From: Thalassovita mediterranea | GTDB taxonomy: Bacteria; Pseudomonadota; Alphaproteobacteria; Rhodobacterales; Rhodobacteraceae | Length of the DNA stretch: 64,000 nucleotides | Assembly (NCBI RefSeq): GCF_001458435.1 | Contig: NZ_CYSF01000006.1 | Span: 62,001 to 126,000, forward strand | Direction: 5' to 3' | Part shown: piece by piece, positions 45,533 to 54,960 of the stretch | Position numbering within the stretch: position 1 is the first letter of the stretch | Layout of the letters: every line of letters begins with the position of its first letter | Notes under the pieces: generated by a model | Told to the model about the DNA's origin: nothing | What the model saw: the letters and a program-made list of their open reading frames with translations, nothing else | The model's database searches: none | Program-made: the position numbers and the translations under genes

Positions 45533-48262
45533 ATGCCGATTGAGCCGCACACCGACAGTATCGAAACACCGCCCAAACGCGGGATTGCGCGCCTGTGGGG
45601 CGCGGTGTCGAAACGATTTGCGCGGGCACACGCCCCGTTTACCGGACAACAATTCAGCGACGAAGAGCTGTACGCCGTTCACCCTACCAGCACCCAGCGC
45701 GTGATTGGAAATCCGCGTTTGTTGGCGTTGTTGTCGGTGGTCGGATTTATCGTCATGACCACGCTGACCATGCAGGTGGTGCGTGACGTTCGACTGCTAC
45801 GACAGTCCACAATCGAAGACATCGAATGGTCACTCAGCAAAGCAGAGGTTGAGTTCCTGTCCTATCAATACGCACTGCGGCAGGCTGCACATGGGCGTGT
45901 CGACAACTTTGTGACCCTGCGGCGCGAATTTGATATCCTACAAAACCGCATCGAAGATCTGCGTTTTGGTGTGATCTATGAACCGCTGCGCGATGTGCCC
46001 GGCTTTAACGCAGCGCTGGATTCGGTCTCGCAACATCTGGGCGCATCGGCCCCTGCGCTGCGCAGTGTCGATGCAACGCTTGCCCGTTCCCTGATCGAGG
46101 TCGAAGAGCATGCCCTGGCCATGACCCCGCATGTACGCGCGATGGCCGCTGCGGGTCAAACCAACCTTGAGATTCTGTTTGACCGTCACCAGATGGCGCT
46201 GTCCACAACACTGCAGGTTATGGGTGCGGTGGGTTTTATACTGACGGCATCTCTTGGTCTGTTGGCGTTTTATTTCAACCAGTTGCGCCAGCAATCGGAT
46301 GCTCGTCGCCGGTCGTTGATCACCGCGGGTGAACGCACACGTGCGGTCATGGCCAGTTCTCTTGATGCGGTAATCGTTTGCGATCCAGAAGGCGTGATCG
46401 AAGAGTTCAACGCCGCCGCTGAGGAAATCTTTGGCCATCGGCGCGAAGATGCGATTGGCGCCAATGTCGCGGATCTGATTGTGCCAGCAGAGCAGCGCGA
46501 AGCGCATGTGCGTGGCATGCGCCGCGTCAGCCGGGGCGGCGGGTTCCATATGGTTGGCAAAGGCCGAGTCCGTATGGAAGCACGACGCGCCGATGATACA
46601 ATGTTCCCGATCGAAATGGCCCTGCAGAAAAGCGAGAGCCACGGTCACATGATGTACATCGCGTTTGTGCGCGACATCTCTTACCGCGTGCGTGCCGAAC
46701 GCGACCTGATCGAAGCCCGCGATCAAGCCCGCGCCGGTGAGAAAGCAAAATCGCGCTTCCTGGCGGTGATGAGCCACGAAATTCGCACGCCCATGAACGG
46801 CATTCTGGGCAATATGTCTTTGCTGCGCGAAACCAAACTTTCCCCTGAGCAAGAGGGCTATCTGGCCCATATGGAGAGTTCGAGCGACATCCTGCTGGGT
46901 CACGTAAACGACGTTTTGGACATCGCCCGCTGCGAAGATGGCAAACCCGTGGTCCAATACCGCCCTACCCGTCTGCGCGATATCATCGACAGCGCGGTCG
47001 AAAGCATGCGGCCACCGGCCGAAGACAACGGCAATTCGCTGACACTGATCCATTCTGGTCCTGATCTGGGCTGGGTGCAGACCGATCCCGGTCGGGTGCA
47101 GCAGATGCTTTTGAACCTGTTGTCAAATGCGGCGAAATTTACCGAAAATGGATCCATCATCGTTGACGTACGCTGCAAAGCGCAGGAAGATGACATCACC
47201 ATCCACATCAAAGATGACGGTATCGGCATCGCCGAACCGGATCTGGATCGCGTGTTCGAAGACTTCTTTACCCAAGATGACAGCTTTGCCCGCAAAACTG
47301 AGGGCACTGGTCTGGGCTTGGGCATTGTGCGCCGCATTTCCGAAGCTTTAGGCGGGTCTGTCAGTGTCACCAGCAAATTGGGTATTGGCACCACTTTTAC
47401 CCTACGTTTACCAATGCCGCGCTGCGCTGCCCCCGAAGATGTGACACCGCCGGAACCCAAAGTGTCCGACGCAATGGAACAAAACACTACGGACATGCTG
47501 CGCATTCTCGTGGTCGAGGACAACCAAATCAACCGCGATGTGGTCCGCGCCATGCTAACGCGCGAAGGCCATCTGGTCGAAGAGGCCCACAATGGCCAAT
47601 CTGGTGTGGAAAAGGCCAGCGAGAAGGAATTTGACCTGATCCTCATGGATATTTCCATGCCGGTACTGGACGGTCGCGAGGCCACCCGCGCGATCCGAGA
47701 TGGTGAAGGTGCCTCGGCCAATAGCCCGATCATCGCCCTCACGGCCCATGTGATGCCTGAAAACGTGACGGAATTTCTGGGTCTGGGGATGCAAGACGTG
47801 CTGCCCAAACCACTGCTGCGTCCTGACTTGCAGCGGATCATCCGCGACCACGCCGCCGCCGCCAACAACGACACCTGCCCCACAACTGTGCGCATGAACC
47901 AGATGCGACAGCTGGTGGACATGGAGGTCAACAAAGCCCTGCGCGAAAGCGTGGGAGAGGCCTACGACATGCTGCTAGGGCAGATGTCAGAGGAATTGCA
48001 GGACCTGCTGGAATGGCTGCAAGCCGCAGAACAGCCCCTGCCTGAAGTGGCCGATCGCTGTCACAAGTTTGCGTCCAGCGCTGCGGTCTTTGGCGCGCTA
48101 CCGTTGCAAAAGCTGCTGGTTGGAATCGAGCTGGCCGCCAAGAGCCGCGACACCGTCGAAGTCGAACGTCGTCTGGCGCAATTGCCTGAAATGCTGGCAA
48201 CCTCCCTCAATCATCTGCAGGGCGGAGGCATGGGTCACAATCAAGGCCGCAAACGCGGTTAA
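45533..48262 (+). CDS. Hybrid sensor histidine kinase with PAS, receiver and Hpt domains
   Basis: Membrane hybrid kinase of 909 residues, domains in order: basic N terminus, span 1 (about 65-85), extracytoplasmic four-helix segment, span 2 (about 223-245), PAS (about 265-385), HisKA with SHEIRTPMNGILGN (phospho-His near 414), HATPase with LLNLLSNAAKF and GTGLGLGIVRRI, receiver from about 655 with ILVVEDNQINRD and phospho-Asp in LILMDISMP, and a C-terminal Hpt with CHKFASSAAVFGA (His near 843). All relay residues appear present, so it can run a complete His-Asp-His relay. No cognate response regulator lies nearby. The input signal is unknown. Confidence 0.93.
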   Translation: MPIEPHTDSIETPPKRGIARLWGAVSKRFARAHAPFTGQQFSDEELYAVHPTSTQRVIGNPRLLALLSVVGFIVMTTLTMQVVRDVRLLRQSTIEDIEWSLSKAEVEFLSYQYALRQAAHGRVDNFVTLRREFDILQNRIEDLRFGVIYEPLRDVPGFNAALDSVSQHLGASAPALRSVDATLARSLIEVEEHALAMTPHVRAMAAAGQTNLEILFDRHQMALSTTLQVMGAVGFILTASLGLLAFYFNQLRQQSDARRRSLITAGERTRAVMASSLDAVIVCDPEGVIEEFNAAAEEIFGHRREDAIGANVADLIVPAEQREAHVRGMRRVSRGGGFHMVGKGRVRMEARRADDTMFPIEMALQKSESHGHMMYIAFVRDISYRVRAERDLIEARDQARAGEKAKSRFLAVMSHEIRTPMNGILGNMSLLRETKLSPEQEGYLAHMESSSDILLGHVNDVLDIARCEDGKPVVQYRPTRLRDIIDSAVESMRPPAEDNGNSLTLIHSGPDLGWVQTDPGRVQQMLLNLLSNAAKFTENGSIIVDVRCKAQEDDITIHIKDDGIGIAEPDLDRVFEDFFTQDDSFARKTEGTGLGLGIVRRISEALGGSVSVTSKLGIGTTFTLRLPMPRCAAPEDVTPPEPKVSDAMEQNTTDMLRILVVEDNQINRDVVRAMLTREGHLVEEAHNGQSGVEKASEKEFDLILMDISMPVLDGREATRAIRDGEGASANSPIIALTAHVMPENVTEFLGLGMQDVLPKPLLRPDLQRIIRDHAAAANNDTCPTTVRMNQMRQLVDMEVNKALRESVGEAYDMLLGQMSEELQDLLEWLQAAEQPLPEVADRCHKFASSAAVFGALPLQKLLVGIELAAKSRDTVEVERRLAQLPEMLATSLNHLQGGGMGHNQGRKRG

Positions 48263-48373
48263 ACGCGACCTCACTGCAACGTCACTCTTTTTCCTGAGCG
48301 TAGCCAGCGGCTGCGCTCTTTCCTTGCGCGCACGCCAGCCCTATAAGCACCCCGTTATCAGAGGGAGGCCCAG

Positions 48374-48961
48374 ATGCGGACCGCAACCATCACACGCCAG
48401 ACGGCAGAAACCGAAATCACGGTTGAGATCAACCTTGACGGCACCGGCCAGTATGACAACCAGACTGGTGTGGGCTTCTTTGATCACATGCTGGACCAGC
48501 TGTCGCGCCACTCGCTAATCGACATGACCGTGCGCGCCAAGGGGGATTACCACATCGACGACCATCACACGGTCGAGGATACAGGCATCGCCATCGGTCA
48601 GGCGCTGACCGCCGCGCTAGGCGACAAAAAAGGCATCAACCGCTACGCTGATTGCCATCTGGCAATGGACGATGCACAGGTGCGCTGCGCGCTGGATCTG
48701 TCAGCGCGCCCCTACCTGATCTGGAACGTCGCGTTCGAGGCGCAGAAAATCGGCAATTTCGACACCGAACTGGTGCGCGAATTCTTTCAGGCGCTCAGCA
48801 CACACGGGGGCATCACCCTGCATGTGGATCAGATCCACGGCTTCAACGCGCACCACGTTGCCGAGGCCACGTTCAAATCCGTCGCCCGCGCCCTGCGCAC
48901 CGCGGTGGAAACCGACCCACGCAAGGCAGATGCGATCCCCTCGACCAAAGGCGCGCTCTGA
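48374..48961 (+). CDS. hisB: Imidazoleglycerol-phosphate dehydratase
   Basis: Sixth step of histidine synthesis; makes imidazole acetol phosphate using two manganese ions. 195 residues, monofunctional as in most alphaproteobacteria. The paired metal motifs are [31 protein letters not shown] and the matching [19 protein letters not shown] repeat. GGGAGG precedes the ATG. It opens the his stretch hisB-hisH-hisA-hisF-hisE in which two unrelated small genes are interspersed. Confidence 0.97.
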   Translation: MRTATITRQTAETEITVEINLDGTGQYDNQTGVGFFDHMLDQLSRHSLIDMTVRAKGDYHIDDHHTVEDTGIAIGQALTAALGDKKGINRYADCHLAMDDAQVRCALDLSARPYLIWNVAFEAQKIGNFDTELVREFFQALSTHGGITLHVDQIHGFNAHHVAEATFKSVARALRTAVETDPRKADAIPSTKGAL

Positions 48962-49078
48962 TCTGTTTTTGAGTATTTGGGGAACGTTGAAAGACAGGGC
49001 CGCATGCCCCTCCCCGATACCGTCCAAGTCCGCCAGCCCCTGACACCAAGTCTGGCATACCCAAAGAAGGCCTATTCC

Positions 49079-49717
49079 ATGCTGACAGCGATTGTAGATT
49101 ACGAAAGCGGCAACCTGCATTCCGCAGAGAAAGCTTTTCAGCGCATGGCGTCGGAAACTGGCGCGGGTGAGGTGACCGTCACCTCGGACCCCGACGTCAT
49201 TCGCTCCGCCGATCGCATCCTGCTGCCCGGCGACGGCGCCTTCCCCGCCTGCCGTCAGGCGCTGTTTGACCATCGCGGCGTATTTGAAGCGATGGAAGAG
49301 GTGGTGATCAAGGGTGGCAAACCCTTCCTTGGGATTTGTATCGGCATGCAGATGCTGGCCACCCGTGGTCTGGAGTATCAGGAAACCGCAGGTTTTGACT
49401 GGATCGGCGGCGACGTGGATAAAATCACCCCCGCAGACCCCAGCCTGAAGGTGCCGCATATGGGTTGGAACGATCTGGTGATCGATACGCCCCATCCGGT
49501 CTTTGACGGTATCAAAACCGGCGATCATGCCTATTTCGTCCACAGCTACCACATGAAGGTCGCAGATCCCGCGCATCTGCTGGCGCACGTGGATTACGCA
49601 GGCCCAATCACCGCCATCGTTGGCCGTGACAATATGCTGGGCATGCAGTTCCATCCTGAGAAAAGCCAGAAGACCGGCCTGCGCTTGATCGCAAACTTCC
49701 TCAACTGGAAGCCCTGA
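49079..49717 (+). CDS. hisH: Imidazole glycerol phosphate synthase, glutaminase subunit
   Basis: Class I glutamine amidotransferase that delivers ammonia to HisF; 212 residues. The nucleophile Cys is in FLGICIGMQMLA and the His-Glu pair in MQFHPEKSQ, with the N-terminal VDYESGNLHS. AGAAGG lies eight bases before ATG 49079. It lies 117 bases after hisB on the same strand and ends at a bidirectional terminator, so it is separated from hisA by an opposing DUF2147 gene. Confidence 0.97.
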   Translation: MLTAIVDYESGNLHSAEKAFQRMASETGAGEVTVTSDPDVIRSADRILLPGDGAFPACRQALFDHRGVFEAMEEVVIKGGKPFLGICIGMQMLATRGLEYQETAGFDWIGGDVDKITPADPSLKVPHMGWNDLVIDTPHPVFDGIKTGDHAYFVHSYHMKVADPAHLLAHVDYAGPITAIVGRDNMLGMQFHPEKSQKTGLRLIANFLNWKP

Positions 49718-49741
49718 TTTGCGAAGCGTTCAGCCGATACT

Positions 49742-49782
49742 AAAAAAACGCAGCATCCGGCATAGGGTGCTGCGTTTTCTGT
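49742..49782. terminator. Bidirectional terminator between hisH and the DUF2147 gene
   Basis: AAAACGCAGCA and TGCTGCGTTTT form an eleven-pair stem with T runs on both strands. Confidence 0.85.
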
Positions 49783-49801
49783 TTTCTTAAAGGCGCCAAG
49801 C

Positions 49802-50185
49802 TTACTGCACGCGGCTCCAGGTTTGTTTGCGGCAAATCGGTCCAATACAGCCCGACACCTTCAGGCTATTCCCGCTGAGCGCCATTTTGGATTTGTAGAC
49901 CTTATCCTTGGACGGCTGCCAGATTTTGCCGTTCTTATAAGAACCGCCGCCCTGCGCCTGCATGTCCCAGACCAGCTGTTTACCGATATTGTCAGACTTC
50001 CACTCGCCCTCGGCGTTGAAGGTGCGGCTGATCACGCCACAGATCGCATCGCCGCATTTGGACATGGTGATATGCGCATAATTGCCGTCATCTACCTGTG
50101 TTTTCCAAACGCCCAGAACCGGATCCGCCAGCGCCATTGTCGATCCCGCCAGCGTTACCACAGCGGCCAAAACCAGTTTTTTCAT
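49802..50185 (-). CDS. DUF2147 exported protein
   Basis: 127 residues with a signal peptide (MKKLVLAAVVTLAGSTMALA). The mature part opens DPVLGVWKTQVDDGNYAHITM, the DUF2147 start, and has four cysteines (two in KCGDAICGVI, two in GCIGPICRK) that may form disulfides in a lipocalin-like beta barrel. AGGGAGGAA precedes the ATG. It faces hisH and is divergent from hisA, so it is unlikely to be part of histidine synthesis. The function is unknown. Confidence 0.88.
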   Translation of the reverse strand: MKKLVLAAVVTLAGSTMALADPVLGVWKTQVDDGNYAHITMSKCGDAICGVISRTFNAEGEWKSDNIGKQLVWDMQAQGGGSYKNGKIWQPSKDKVYKSKMALSGNSLKVSGCIGPICRKQTWSRVQ

Positions 50186-50327
50186 CGTGTTCCTCCCTAT
50201 TTTGCGTCAGTCTGACCCCGCACTGCGGTTTCGATCAAGGCTGACATAGGGTCAAAGCCACTGCGCACATTGCATTTGAAGACGCCAGAGGGCACAAGGC
50301 GTGGGAAATTTCTGAAAGGGACCGCAG

Positions 50328-51050
50328 ATGATCCTCTACCCCGCGATCGACCTCAAGGATGGCAATGCCGTGCGCCTGTACAAAGGCGAAATGGATCAGG
50401 CCACTGTGTTCAACGACAATCCAGCCGCTCAGGCGCTGGAGTTTGTCGAGGCTGGCTGTGAATGGCTGCATCTGGTGGACCTGAATGGCGCCTTTGCCGG
50501 TGAGCCGGTCAATGCCGCACCAGTGGAAGAGATCTTGAAACAATGCAAAGTGCCCGCACAGCTGGGCGGCGGCATCCGCGACATGGCCACCATCGAACGC
50601 TGGCTGGATAAAGGGCTGGCGCGGGTGATCCTTGGCACCGTAGCGGTAGAAAATCCCGATCTAGTGCGCGAAGCCGCCAAAGCGTTTCCGGGCAAGGTCG
50701 CCGTGGGCATTGATGCGCGCAACGGCCGTGTCGCCACCAAAGGCTGGGCGGAAGAAACCGATGTGATGGTCACTGATCTGGCAAAATCCTTTGAGGATGC
50801 AGGCGTAGCCGCGATCATCTACACCGACATCAACCGCGACGGTGCGATGCAGGGCCCGAATGTCGAAGCCACTGCCGATCTGGCCAACGCCGTGTCCATT
50901 CCGGTGATCGCCTCGGGCGGTGTCAGCTCGCTTGACGATCTGCGCAACCTCAAGTCCTGCGGTGCACCGCTGAACGGCGCGATCTCTGGCCGCGCCCTTT
51001 ACGATGGCGCCATTGATCTGGGTGAGGCGCTGAGCGTGCTGAAGGGCTAA
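50328..51050 (+). CDS. hisA: Phosphoribosylformimino-5-aminoimidazole carboxamide ribotide isomerase
   Basis: Amadori isomerase of histidine synthesis; a 240-residue TIM barrel with an internal half repeat. It starts [20 protein letters not shown] (catalytic Asp in AIDLK) and has the second Asp in [14 protein letters not shown], with phosphate-binding GGGIRD and ASGGVSS. GGGACCGCAG precedes the ATG. It ends at a strong terminator, so the following DUF2867 and hisF genes are a different unit. Confidence 0.97.
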   Translation: MILYPAIDLKDGNAVRLYKGEMDQATVFNDNPAAQALEFVEAGCEWLHLVDLNGAFAGEPVNAAPVEEILKQCKVPAQLGGGIRDMATIERWLDKGLARVILGTVAVENPDLVREAAKAFPGKVAVGIDARNGRVATKGWAEETDVMVTDLAKSFEDAGVAAIIYTDINRDGAMQGPNVEATADLANAVSIPVIASGGVSSLDDLRNLKSCGAPLNGAISGRALYDGAIDLGEALSVLKG

Positions 51051-51076
51051 GCCCCACAAACCCGTTAGATCCCATC

Positions 51077-51109
51077 AAAACCGGCGCCCTATCGCGCCGG
51101 TTTTTTGTT
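51077..51109 (+). terminator. Intrinsic terminator after hisA
   Basis: AACCGGCGC and GCGCCGGTT pair around a short loop; TTTTTT follows. Confidence 0.85.
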
Positions 51110-51212
51110 TACACTGCACCGACCTTTCGCACCTGCGGCATTGCGCCCAATGGGTTTGGCTGTGGCGGCATGATTAATGGGGGCGTCTTTTCGTCATCAC
51201 GGGAATCGGCCC

Positions 51213-51683
51213 ATGTCTGCGACCACCTCTGCGACCTCGATCATGCAAACCCAATTGCCTGCGCAATCTGCCCTGTGGCAGCACCACAAGGCGGGCGATT
51301 TCATGGATTGTTACAGCTGCCCCTCAGACATGACACCCCAAGACGCCGCCAAACAGGCACTGTCTCTCCCCAGCTGGGCACAGTCGCTGCTGAAACTGCG
51401 CAATATTTTGGTGAAGCCGCTCGGTTTGAAGACCGATAGCGAGAGTGCGGGCGACGCCCTGTTTCCGGTCACCCATGAAAGCGGTGATGAGGTCGTTCTG
51501 GGCACTGATGACAAACACCTTGATTTCCGCATCACCATCCTGCGTGATCAGGGGCGGCTCTACCTGTCGACATGGGTGCATCCCCACAATCTGCTAGGTC
51601 AGGCCTATCTGCATCTGGTGATGCCGTTTCACGTGCTGATTGTGCGCAATTCAATGCGTCGACTGGCGGGACAGTCCGCCTAA
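51213..51683 (+). CDS. DUF2867 domain protein
   Basis: 156 residues, no signal peptide. The core includes KLRNILVKPLGLKTDSE, FPVTHESGDEVVLGTDDKHLDFRITILRD and the late HLVMPFHVLIVRNSMRRLA, which together mark DUF2867, a polyketide-cyclase-like family. I place the start at ATG 51213; ATGs at 51177 and 51243 are alternatives and none has a strong ribosome site. It lies between hisA and hisF without any visible link to histidine synthesis. Confidence 0.78.
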   Translation: MSATTSATSIMQTQLPAQSALWQHHKAGDFMDCYSCPSDMTPQDAAKQALSLPSWAQSLLKLRNILVKPLGLKTDSESAGDALFPVTHESGDEVVLGTDDKHLDFRITILRDQGRLYLSTWVHPHNLLGQAYLHLVMPFHVLIVRNSMRRLAGQSA

Positions 51684-51780
51684 ACCCGCAGCACCGGACA
51701 GGTTTTCCCCGATTGCATCCATCGCCCCTGCCCCTTAAGGATTGGGGCAATGACGCATATGCGCGAAAGAGGATGCTGAG

Positions 51781-52581
51781 ATGCTGAAAACCCGCATTAT
51801 CCCCTGTCTGGACGTGGCCGATGGCCGTGTGGTGAAGGGCGTGAACTTCGTCGGTCTGCGCGATGCAGGCGACCCGGTGGAATCCGCCAAAGCCTACGAC
51901 GCCGCCGGCGCGGATGAGATTTGCTTCCTTGATATTCACGCGACCCATGAAAACCGTGGCACCATGTATGACATGGTCCAGCGCACCGCTGAACAGTGCT
52001 ATGTGCCGCTGACCGTTGGTGGTGGCGTGCGCACGGTGCAGGATGTGCGCAACCTGTTGTTGGCGGGCGCGGACAAGGTCAGCTTCAACTCTGCCGCCGT
52101 GGCAAACCCCGATGTGGTGGCCGAGGCCGCAGATCAGTTCGGCAGCCAGTGCATTGTGGTGGCGATTGACGCCAAAACCATCGGCTATGACGCCGACGGC
52201 ACCCCGAACAAATGGGGCATCTTCACCCATGGTGGCCGCAAAGAGGCGCTGGATGCAGACGGCAACCCCATTGATGCGGTGGAATTCGCCAAGCTGGTCG
52301 AGGCCAAGGGCGCGGGGGAGATCCTGCTGACCTCGATGGATCGCGACGGCACCAAAGCGGGGTTCAACCTGCCGCTGACCCGTGCGATTTCCGATGCGGT
52401 GGACATTCCGGTGATCGCCTCTGGCGGGGTGGGCAATCTAGACCATCTGGTTGAGGGCGTGACCAAAGGCGGCGCAAGCGCGGTGCTGGCGGCGTCCATC
52501 TTCCACTTCGGCGATTACACCATCCGCGAGGCCAAGGAACACATGGCTGCAGCTGGCATCGAGATGAGGATTGAAGCATGA
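51781..52581 (+). CDS. hisF: Imidazole glycerol phosphate synthase, cyclase subunit
   Basis: Partner of HisH; makes imidazole glycerol phosphate and AICAR from PRFAR. The TIM barrel has 266 residues, about a dozen more than usual because of an insert around [21 protein letters not shown]. Catalytic Asp residues lie in [22 protein letters not shown] and [23 protein letters not shown] holds phosphate. GAGGAT precedes the ATG. The stop overlaps the hisE start by four bases (ATGA). Confidence 0.97.
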   Translation: MLKTRIIPCLDVADGRVVKGVNFVGLRDAGDPVESAKAYDAAGADEICFLDIHATHENRGTMYDMVQRTAEQCYVPLTVGGGVRTVQDVRNLLLAGADKVSFNSAAVANPDVVAEAADQFGSQCIVVAIDAKTIGYDADGTPNKWGIFTHGGRKEALDADGNPIDAVEFAKLVEAKGAGEILLTSMDRDGTKAGFNLPLTRAISDAVDIPVIASGGVGNLDHLVEGVTKGGASAVLAASIFHFGDYTIREAKEHMAAAGIEMRIEA

Positions 52582-52889
52582 CCCTCGACGACCTAGCCGC
52601 CGTAATCGCAGAGCGCGCCAAAGCCGACCCGGACAGCAGTTGGACCGCGAAACTCCTCGCCAAGGGCCCAGAAAAATGTGCCGAAAAGTTCGGTGAAGAG
52701 GCGGTAGAGGCCATCATCGAGGCGGTGAAGGACGATAAGGCTGGCCTGACATCTGAGGCGGCGGATGTGCTGTTTCACCTGCTGGTCATGCTGCAATCGC
52801 GCGGCGTGGCGCTGTCTGATGTGATGGCAGAGCTGGCGCGCCGTCAGGGCCAATCCGGCATTGCCGAAAAAGCATCGCGGCCCAAGTGA
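52578..52889 (+). CDS. hisE: Phosphoribosyl-ATP pyrophosphatase
   Basis: Second enzyme of histidine synthesis, hydrolysing phosphoribosyl-ATP to phosphoribosyl-AMP; 103 residues, all-alpha MazG-like fold. The metal-binding motif [18 protein letters not shown] and [13 protein letters not shown] are present. It is monofunctional, not fused to HisI. Translation is coupled to hisF. hisG, hisD, hisC and hisI are not in this window. Confidence 0.95.
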   Translation: MTLDDLAAVIAERAKADPDSSWTAKLLAKGPEKCAEKFGEEAVEAIIEAVKDDKAGLTSEAADVLFHLLVMLQSRGVALSDVMAELARRQGQSGIAEKASRPK

Positions 52890-52925
52890 CCTAAACAGCC
52901 ACCTAACAGGCCTCCCTAGCTGCCC

Positions 52926-53357
52926 CTACCGCGCCAGCATCAAACGCGGGTGTTCGATCTTGGGGCAGCGGTTCATCACCACATCCACGCCACGGGCGCG
53001 CGCAAGTGCCGCGGCTTCGGCATTTTCCACGCCGATTTGCATCCAGACCGTTTGCAGATCCGGCAAACGCTCCAACGCATCTTCTACGATCGGCAAAACG
53101 TGTTCGGACCGGCGGAAAATGTCGATCATATCCACCGGCCCTTCGATATCGGCCAGTGATGCGACCACCTCTTGGCCAAACAACACCTTGCCCGCCTGCC
53201 CCGGGTTCACCGGGATCACGTCATAGCCCTGTTCGCTTAGATAACGGGCAACATAGTGACTGGGCCGTGCTGGATTGGCCGATACCCCAATGACCGCAAC
53301 CCGTTTGGTGCGTTGCAGAATCGTTTTCAAAAAATCGTCGCTATAGTCTTCGCTCAT
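52926..53357 (-). CDS. CoA-binding domain protein (YccU type)
   Basis: 143 residues with a single Rossmann-like CoA_binding_2 domain: RVAVIGVSANPARPSHYVARYL, YDVIPVNPGQAGKVLFGQ, and the strongly conserved VWMQIGVENAEAAALARARGVDVVMNRCPKIEH. ATG 53357 has AGGA eight bases upstream. Proteins of this kind often lie beside metY in roseobacters; here metY is 5 kb away. The function is unknown, though nucleotide or CoA binding is likely. Confidence 0.9.
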   Translation of the reverse strand: MSEDYSDDFLKTILQRTKRVAVIGVSANPARPSHYVARYLSEQGYDVIPVNPGQAGKVLFGQEVVASLADIEGPVDMIDIFRRSEHVLPIVEDALERLPDLQTVWMQIGVENAEAAALARARGVDVVMNRCPKIEHPRLMLAR

Positions 53358-53394
53358 GTCAGCAGTCCTAGGTGCAGGACAGATGTGCCTGCAA

Positions 53395-53423
53395 GAAAAA
53401 AGCGCCCAAACCAAGTTGGGCGC
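53395..53423 (-). terminator. Intrinsic terminator after the zinc-ribbon gene
   Basis: GCGCCCAA and TTGGGCGC pair around a six-base loop; a T run follows on the minus strand. Confidence 0.8.
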
Positions 53424-53542
53424 CAGTATGGAACGAGGGACAGTAGTTTGAGGCGGGGGGTTCCAGACCGCGCCTCCGTACATAACAGATAGGCGCTACT
53501 GAGAAATTTCAAATCCCTGCTCAAGACTATGTGAACACAACG

Positions 53543-53881
53543 TCAGTCGAAGATGTCCTCGACCACATCAATCACCTCTTTAAACAGACGTACGCCCCAA
53601 GGTTTCCGCTTCTTGGTTTTACGGCTGGGGTGAGGTTGGTATTTCGCCGGCCGTGCCTGTGCATAAGGATCGGCGTAAACCACCTTGTCTTTCTTGGGCT
53701 TTTTACCCTTTTTGTCCTTCTTACGCCCTTTGATCTGACCGCCCTCTACGGGCAGGCTTTTCATATGCTGCAAGGGCGCGCCGCAAGAAGCGCAGCTGAG
53801 AGAAATCGACAACTCCTCGATCAGCAGTTCGGAACGCAGGCCGCAATAGCAGCAAGTGGCGATTTTACGTGAATGACCCAT
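53543..53881 (-). CDS. Zinc-ribbon protein with Lys-rich tail
   Basis: 112 residues. Two CxxC pairs (CCYCG near residue 11 and CASCG near 31) form a zinc ribbon. The middle is strongly basic (GRKKDKKGKKPKKDK), and the C terminus (WGVRLFKEVIDVVEDIFD) is an amphipathic helix. No enzyme motif is present; nucleic-acid or membrane contact is possible. The start is uncertain: ATG 53881 follows a hairpin that covers the AGAGGA ribosome-binding sequence, and a GTG at 53914 is also in frame. Conserved but unnamed in roseobacters as far as I can tell. Confidence 0.7.
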   Translation of the reverse strand: MGHSRKIATCCYCGLRSELLIEELSISLSCASCGAPLQHMKSLPVEGGQIKGRKKDKKGKKPKKDKVVYADPYAQARPAKYQPHPSRKTKKRKPWGVRLFKEVIDVVEDIFD

Positions 53882-53908
53882 GTGGGCAGATTTATGTCCT
53901 CTGCCCAC
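53882..53908 (-). other. Leader hairpin before the zinc-ribbon gene
   Basis: GTGGGCAGA and TCTGCCCAC form a nine-pair stem with a nine-base loop directly before ATG 53881. The AGAGGAC candidate ribosome site lies across the stem and loop, so folding would hide it. Confidence 0.5.
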
Positions 53909-53935
53909 AAACACAAGGTCTTAGCGTCGCTGAAA

Positions 53936-54712
53936 TCAGGGTTTCGCCGCATAAAGCGCCACAGCCGCGGCGTTTGACACGTTCAGCGATCCGAAACCAC
54001 GGGCAAAGTCGATCTTCACCAGCTTGTCGCAGGTTTCTTTGGTCTTCTGACGCAGACCGGGACCTTCGGCGCCCATGACCAGCGCGATGGGACGATCGCG
54101 GTTGCCCTCAACTGCCTGATCAATGGTTTCCTCGGCTTCGCCGTCCAGACCCAGAATCAGGTAGCCCATGTTGCGCAGCTCTTCCATGCCGTCGGCCAGA
54201 TTGCGGATACGCAGATAGGGCTGACGTTCCAGCGCCCCGCTGGCAGTTTTCGCCAATGCCCCGGTTTCGGGCGCAGAATGGTGACGGGTGCCCACAACGG
54301 CACAGGCGCCAAACACCTCGGCGGAACGCAGAATCGCGCCGACGTTATGGGGATCAGTCACACGGTCCAGCATCACCACACGCGGCACCAGATCCGGTTC
54401 ACCGGCGCAGACATGGTCCAGCTTGCCCCAATCCAGCGGTTTCACCTCCAACGCGGCACCCTGGTGCACGGATTGCGGATCAAGGGGGGCGTTGAATTTG
54501 CGTGGATCGACCACCTCTGGGGTGATTCCAGATTCGGCAATCGCATCCGCCAGTTTATCGCTGGCGTTTTTTGTCACCATCAGCCGCAATTTCTGCCGCG
54601 CCGGGTTTTGCAGCGCATCACGCACCGCATGCAGACCAAACAGCCAGACCGTTTCTGCCGCTGTTGCTTTCTTGGCCTGTTCTTTGGCGACCACCCATTT
54701 TGGCTTTTTCAT
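53936..54712 (-). CDS. rlmB: 23S rRNA 2'-O-methyltransferase of the SpoU/TrmH family (RlmB-like)
   Basis: 258-residue knotted methyltransferase. An N-terminal substrate-binding domain (ETVWLFGLHAVRDALQNP) precedes the SpoU domain, with motif 1 LDRVTDPHNVGAILRSAEVFGA, motif 2 ALVMGAEGPGLRQ and motif 3 IDFARGFGSLNVSNAAAVALY. RlmB methylates G2251 of E. coli 23S rRNA; the exact target here is inferred. ATG 54712 begins MKKPKWVVAKEQ; the open extension upstream lacks homology. It is divergent from a tRNA-Tyr gene. Confidence 0.92.
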   Translation of the reverse strand: MKKPKWVVAKEQAKKATAAETVWLFGLHAVRDALQNPARQKLRLMVTKNASDKLADAIAESGITPEVVDPRKFNAPLDPQSVHQGAALEVKPLDWGKLDHVCAGEPDLVPRVVMLDRVTDPHNVGAILRSAEVFGACAVVGTRHHSAPETGALAKTASGALERQPYLRIRNLADGMEELRNMGYLILGLDGEAEETIDQAVEGNRDRPIALVMGAEGPGLRQKTKETCDKLVKIDFARGFGSLNVSNAAAVALYAAKP

Positions 54713-54848
54713 GCCCCAAAACCTTTCCGTATTGGTTGCCGCGCTTAATGCGATGCAGAAGTGTCGGCTGCAAGATATTTTCTGGTTGACGCCCCCTTCG
54801 GACCACCGTAAACACCCCCTCACCGGACGGCAGCGCCGCACGGTAAGT

Positions 54849-54932
54849 GGGCGACAGGCCGCAAGGTGTGGCAGGGGACTGTAACTCCCTCGCGGAGACG
54901 CACGCTTGGTTCGATTCCAAGGTCGCCCACCA
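54849..54932 (+). tRNA. tRNA-Tyr (GTA)
   Basis: 84-nt class II tRNA with acceptor GGGCGAC/GTCGCCC, anticodon loop CTGTAAC, a long variable arm and encoded CCA. T stem CTTGG/CCAAG with loop TTCGATT. The GTA anticodon is a substrate for the Tgt enzyme of this window. Confidence 0.95.
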
Positions 54933-54960
54933 TCTTCTCTCTTTGAATGATGGTAAGATC

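Noticed and set aside
54847-54848. tRNA-Tyr start two bases earlier (acceptor GTGGGCG)
   Set aside because: That pairing leaves no room for the discriminator base and CCA; starting at 54849 gives a normal acceptor and ACCA end.
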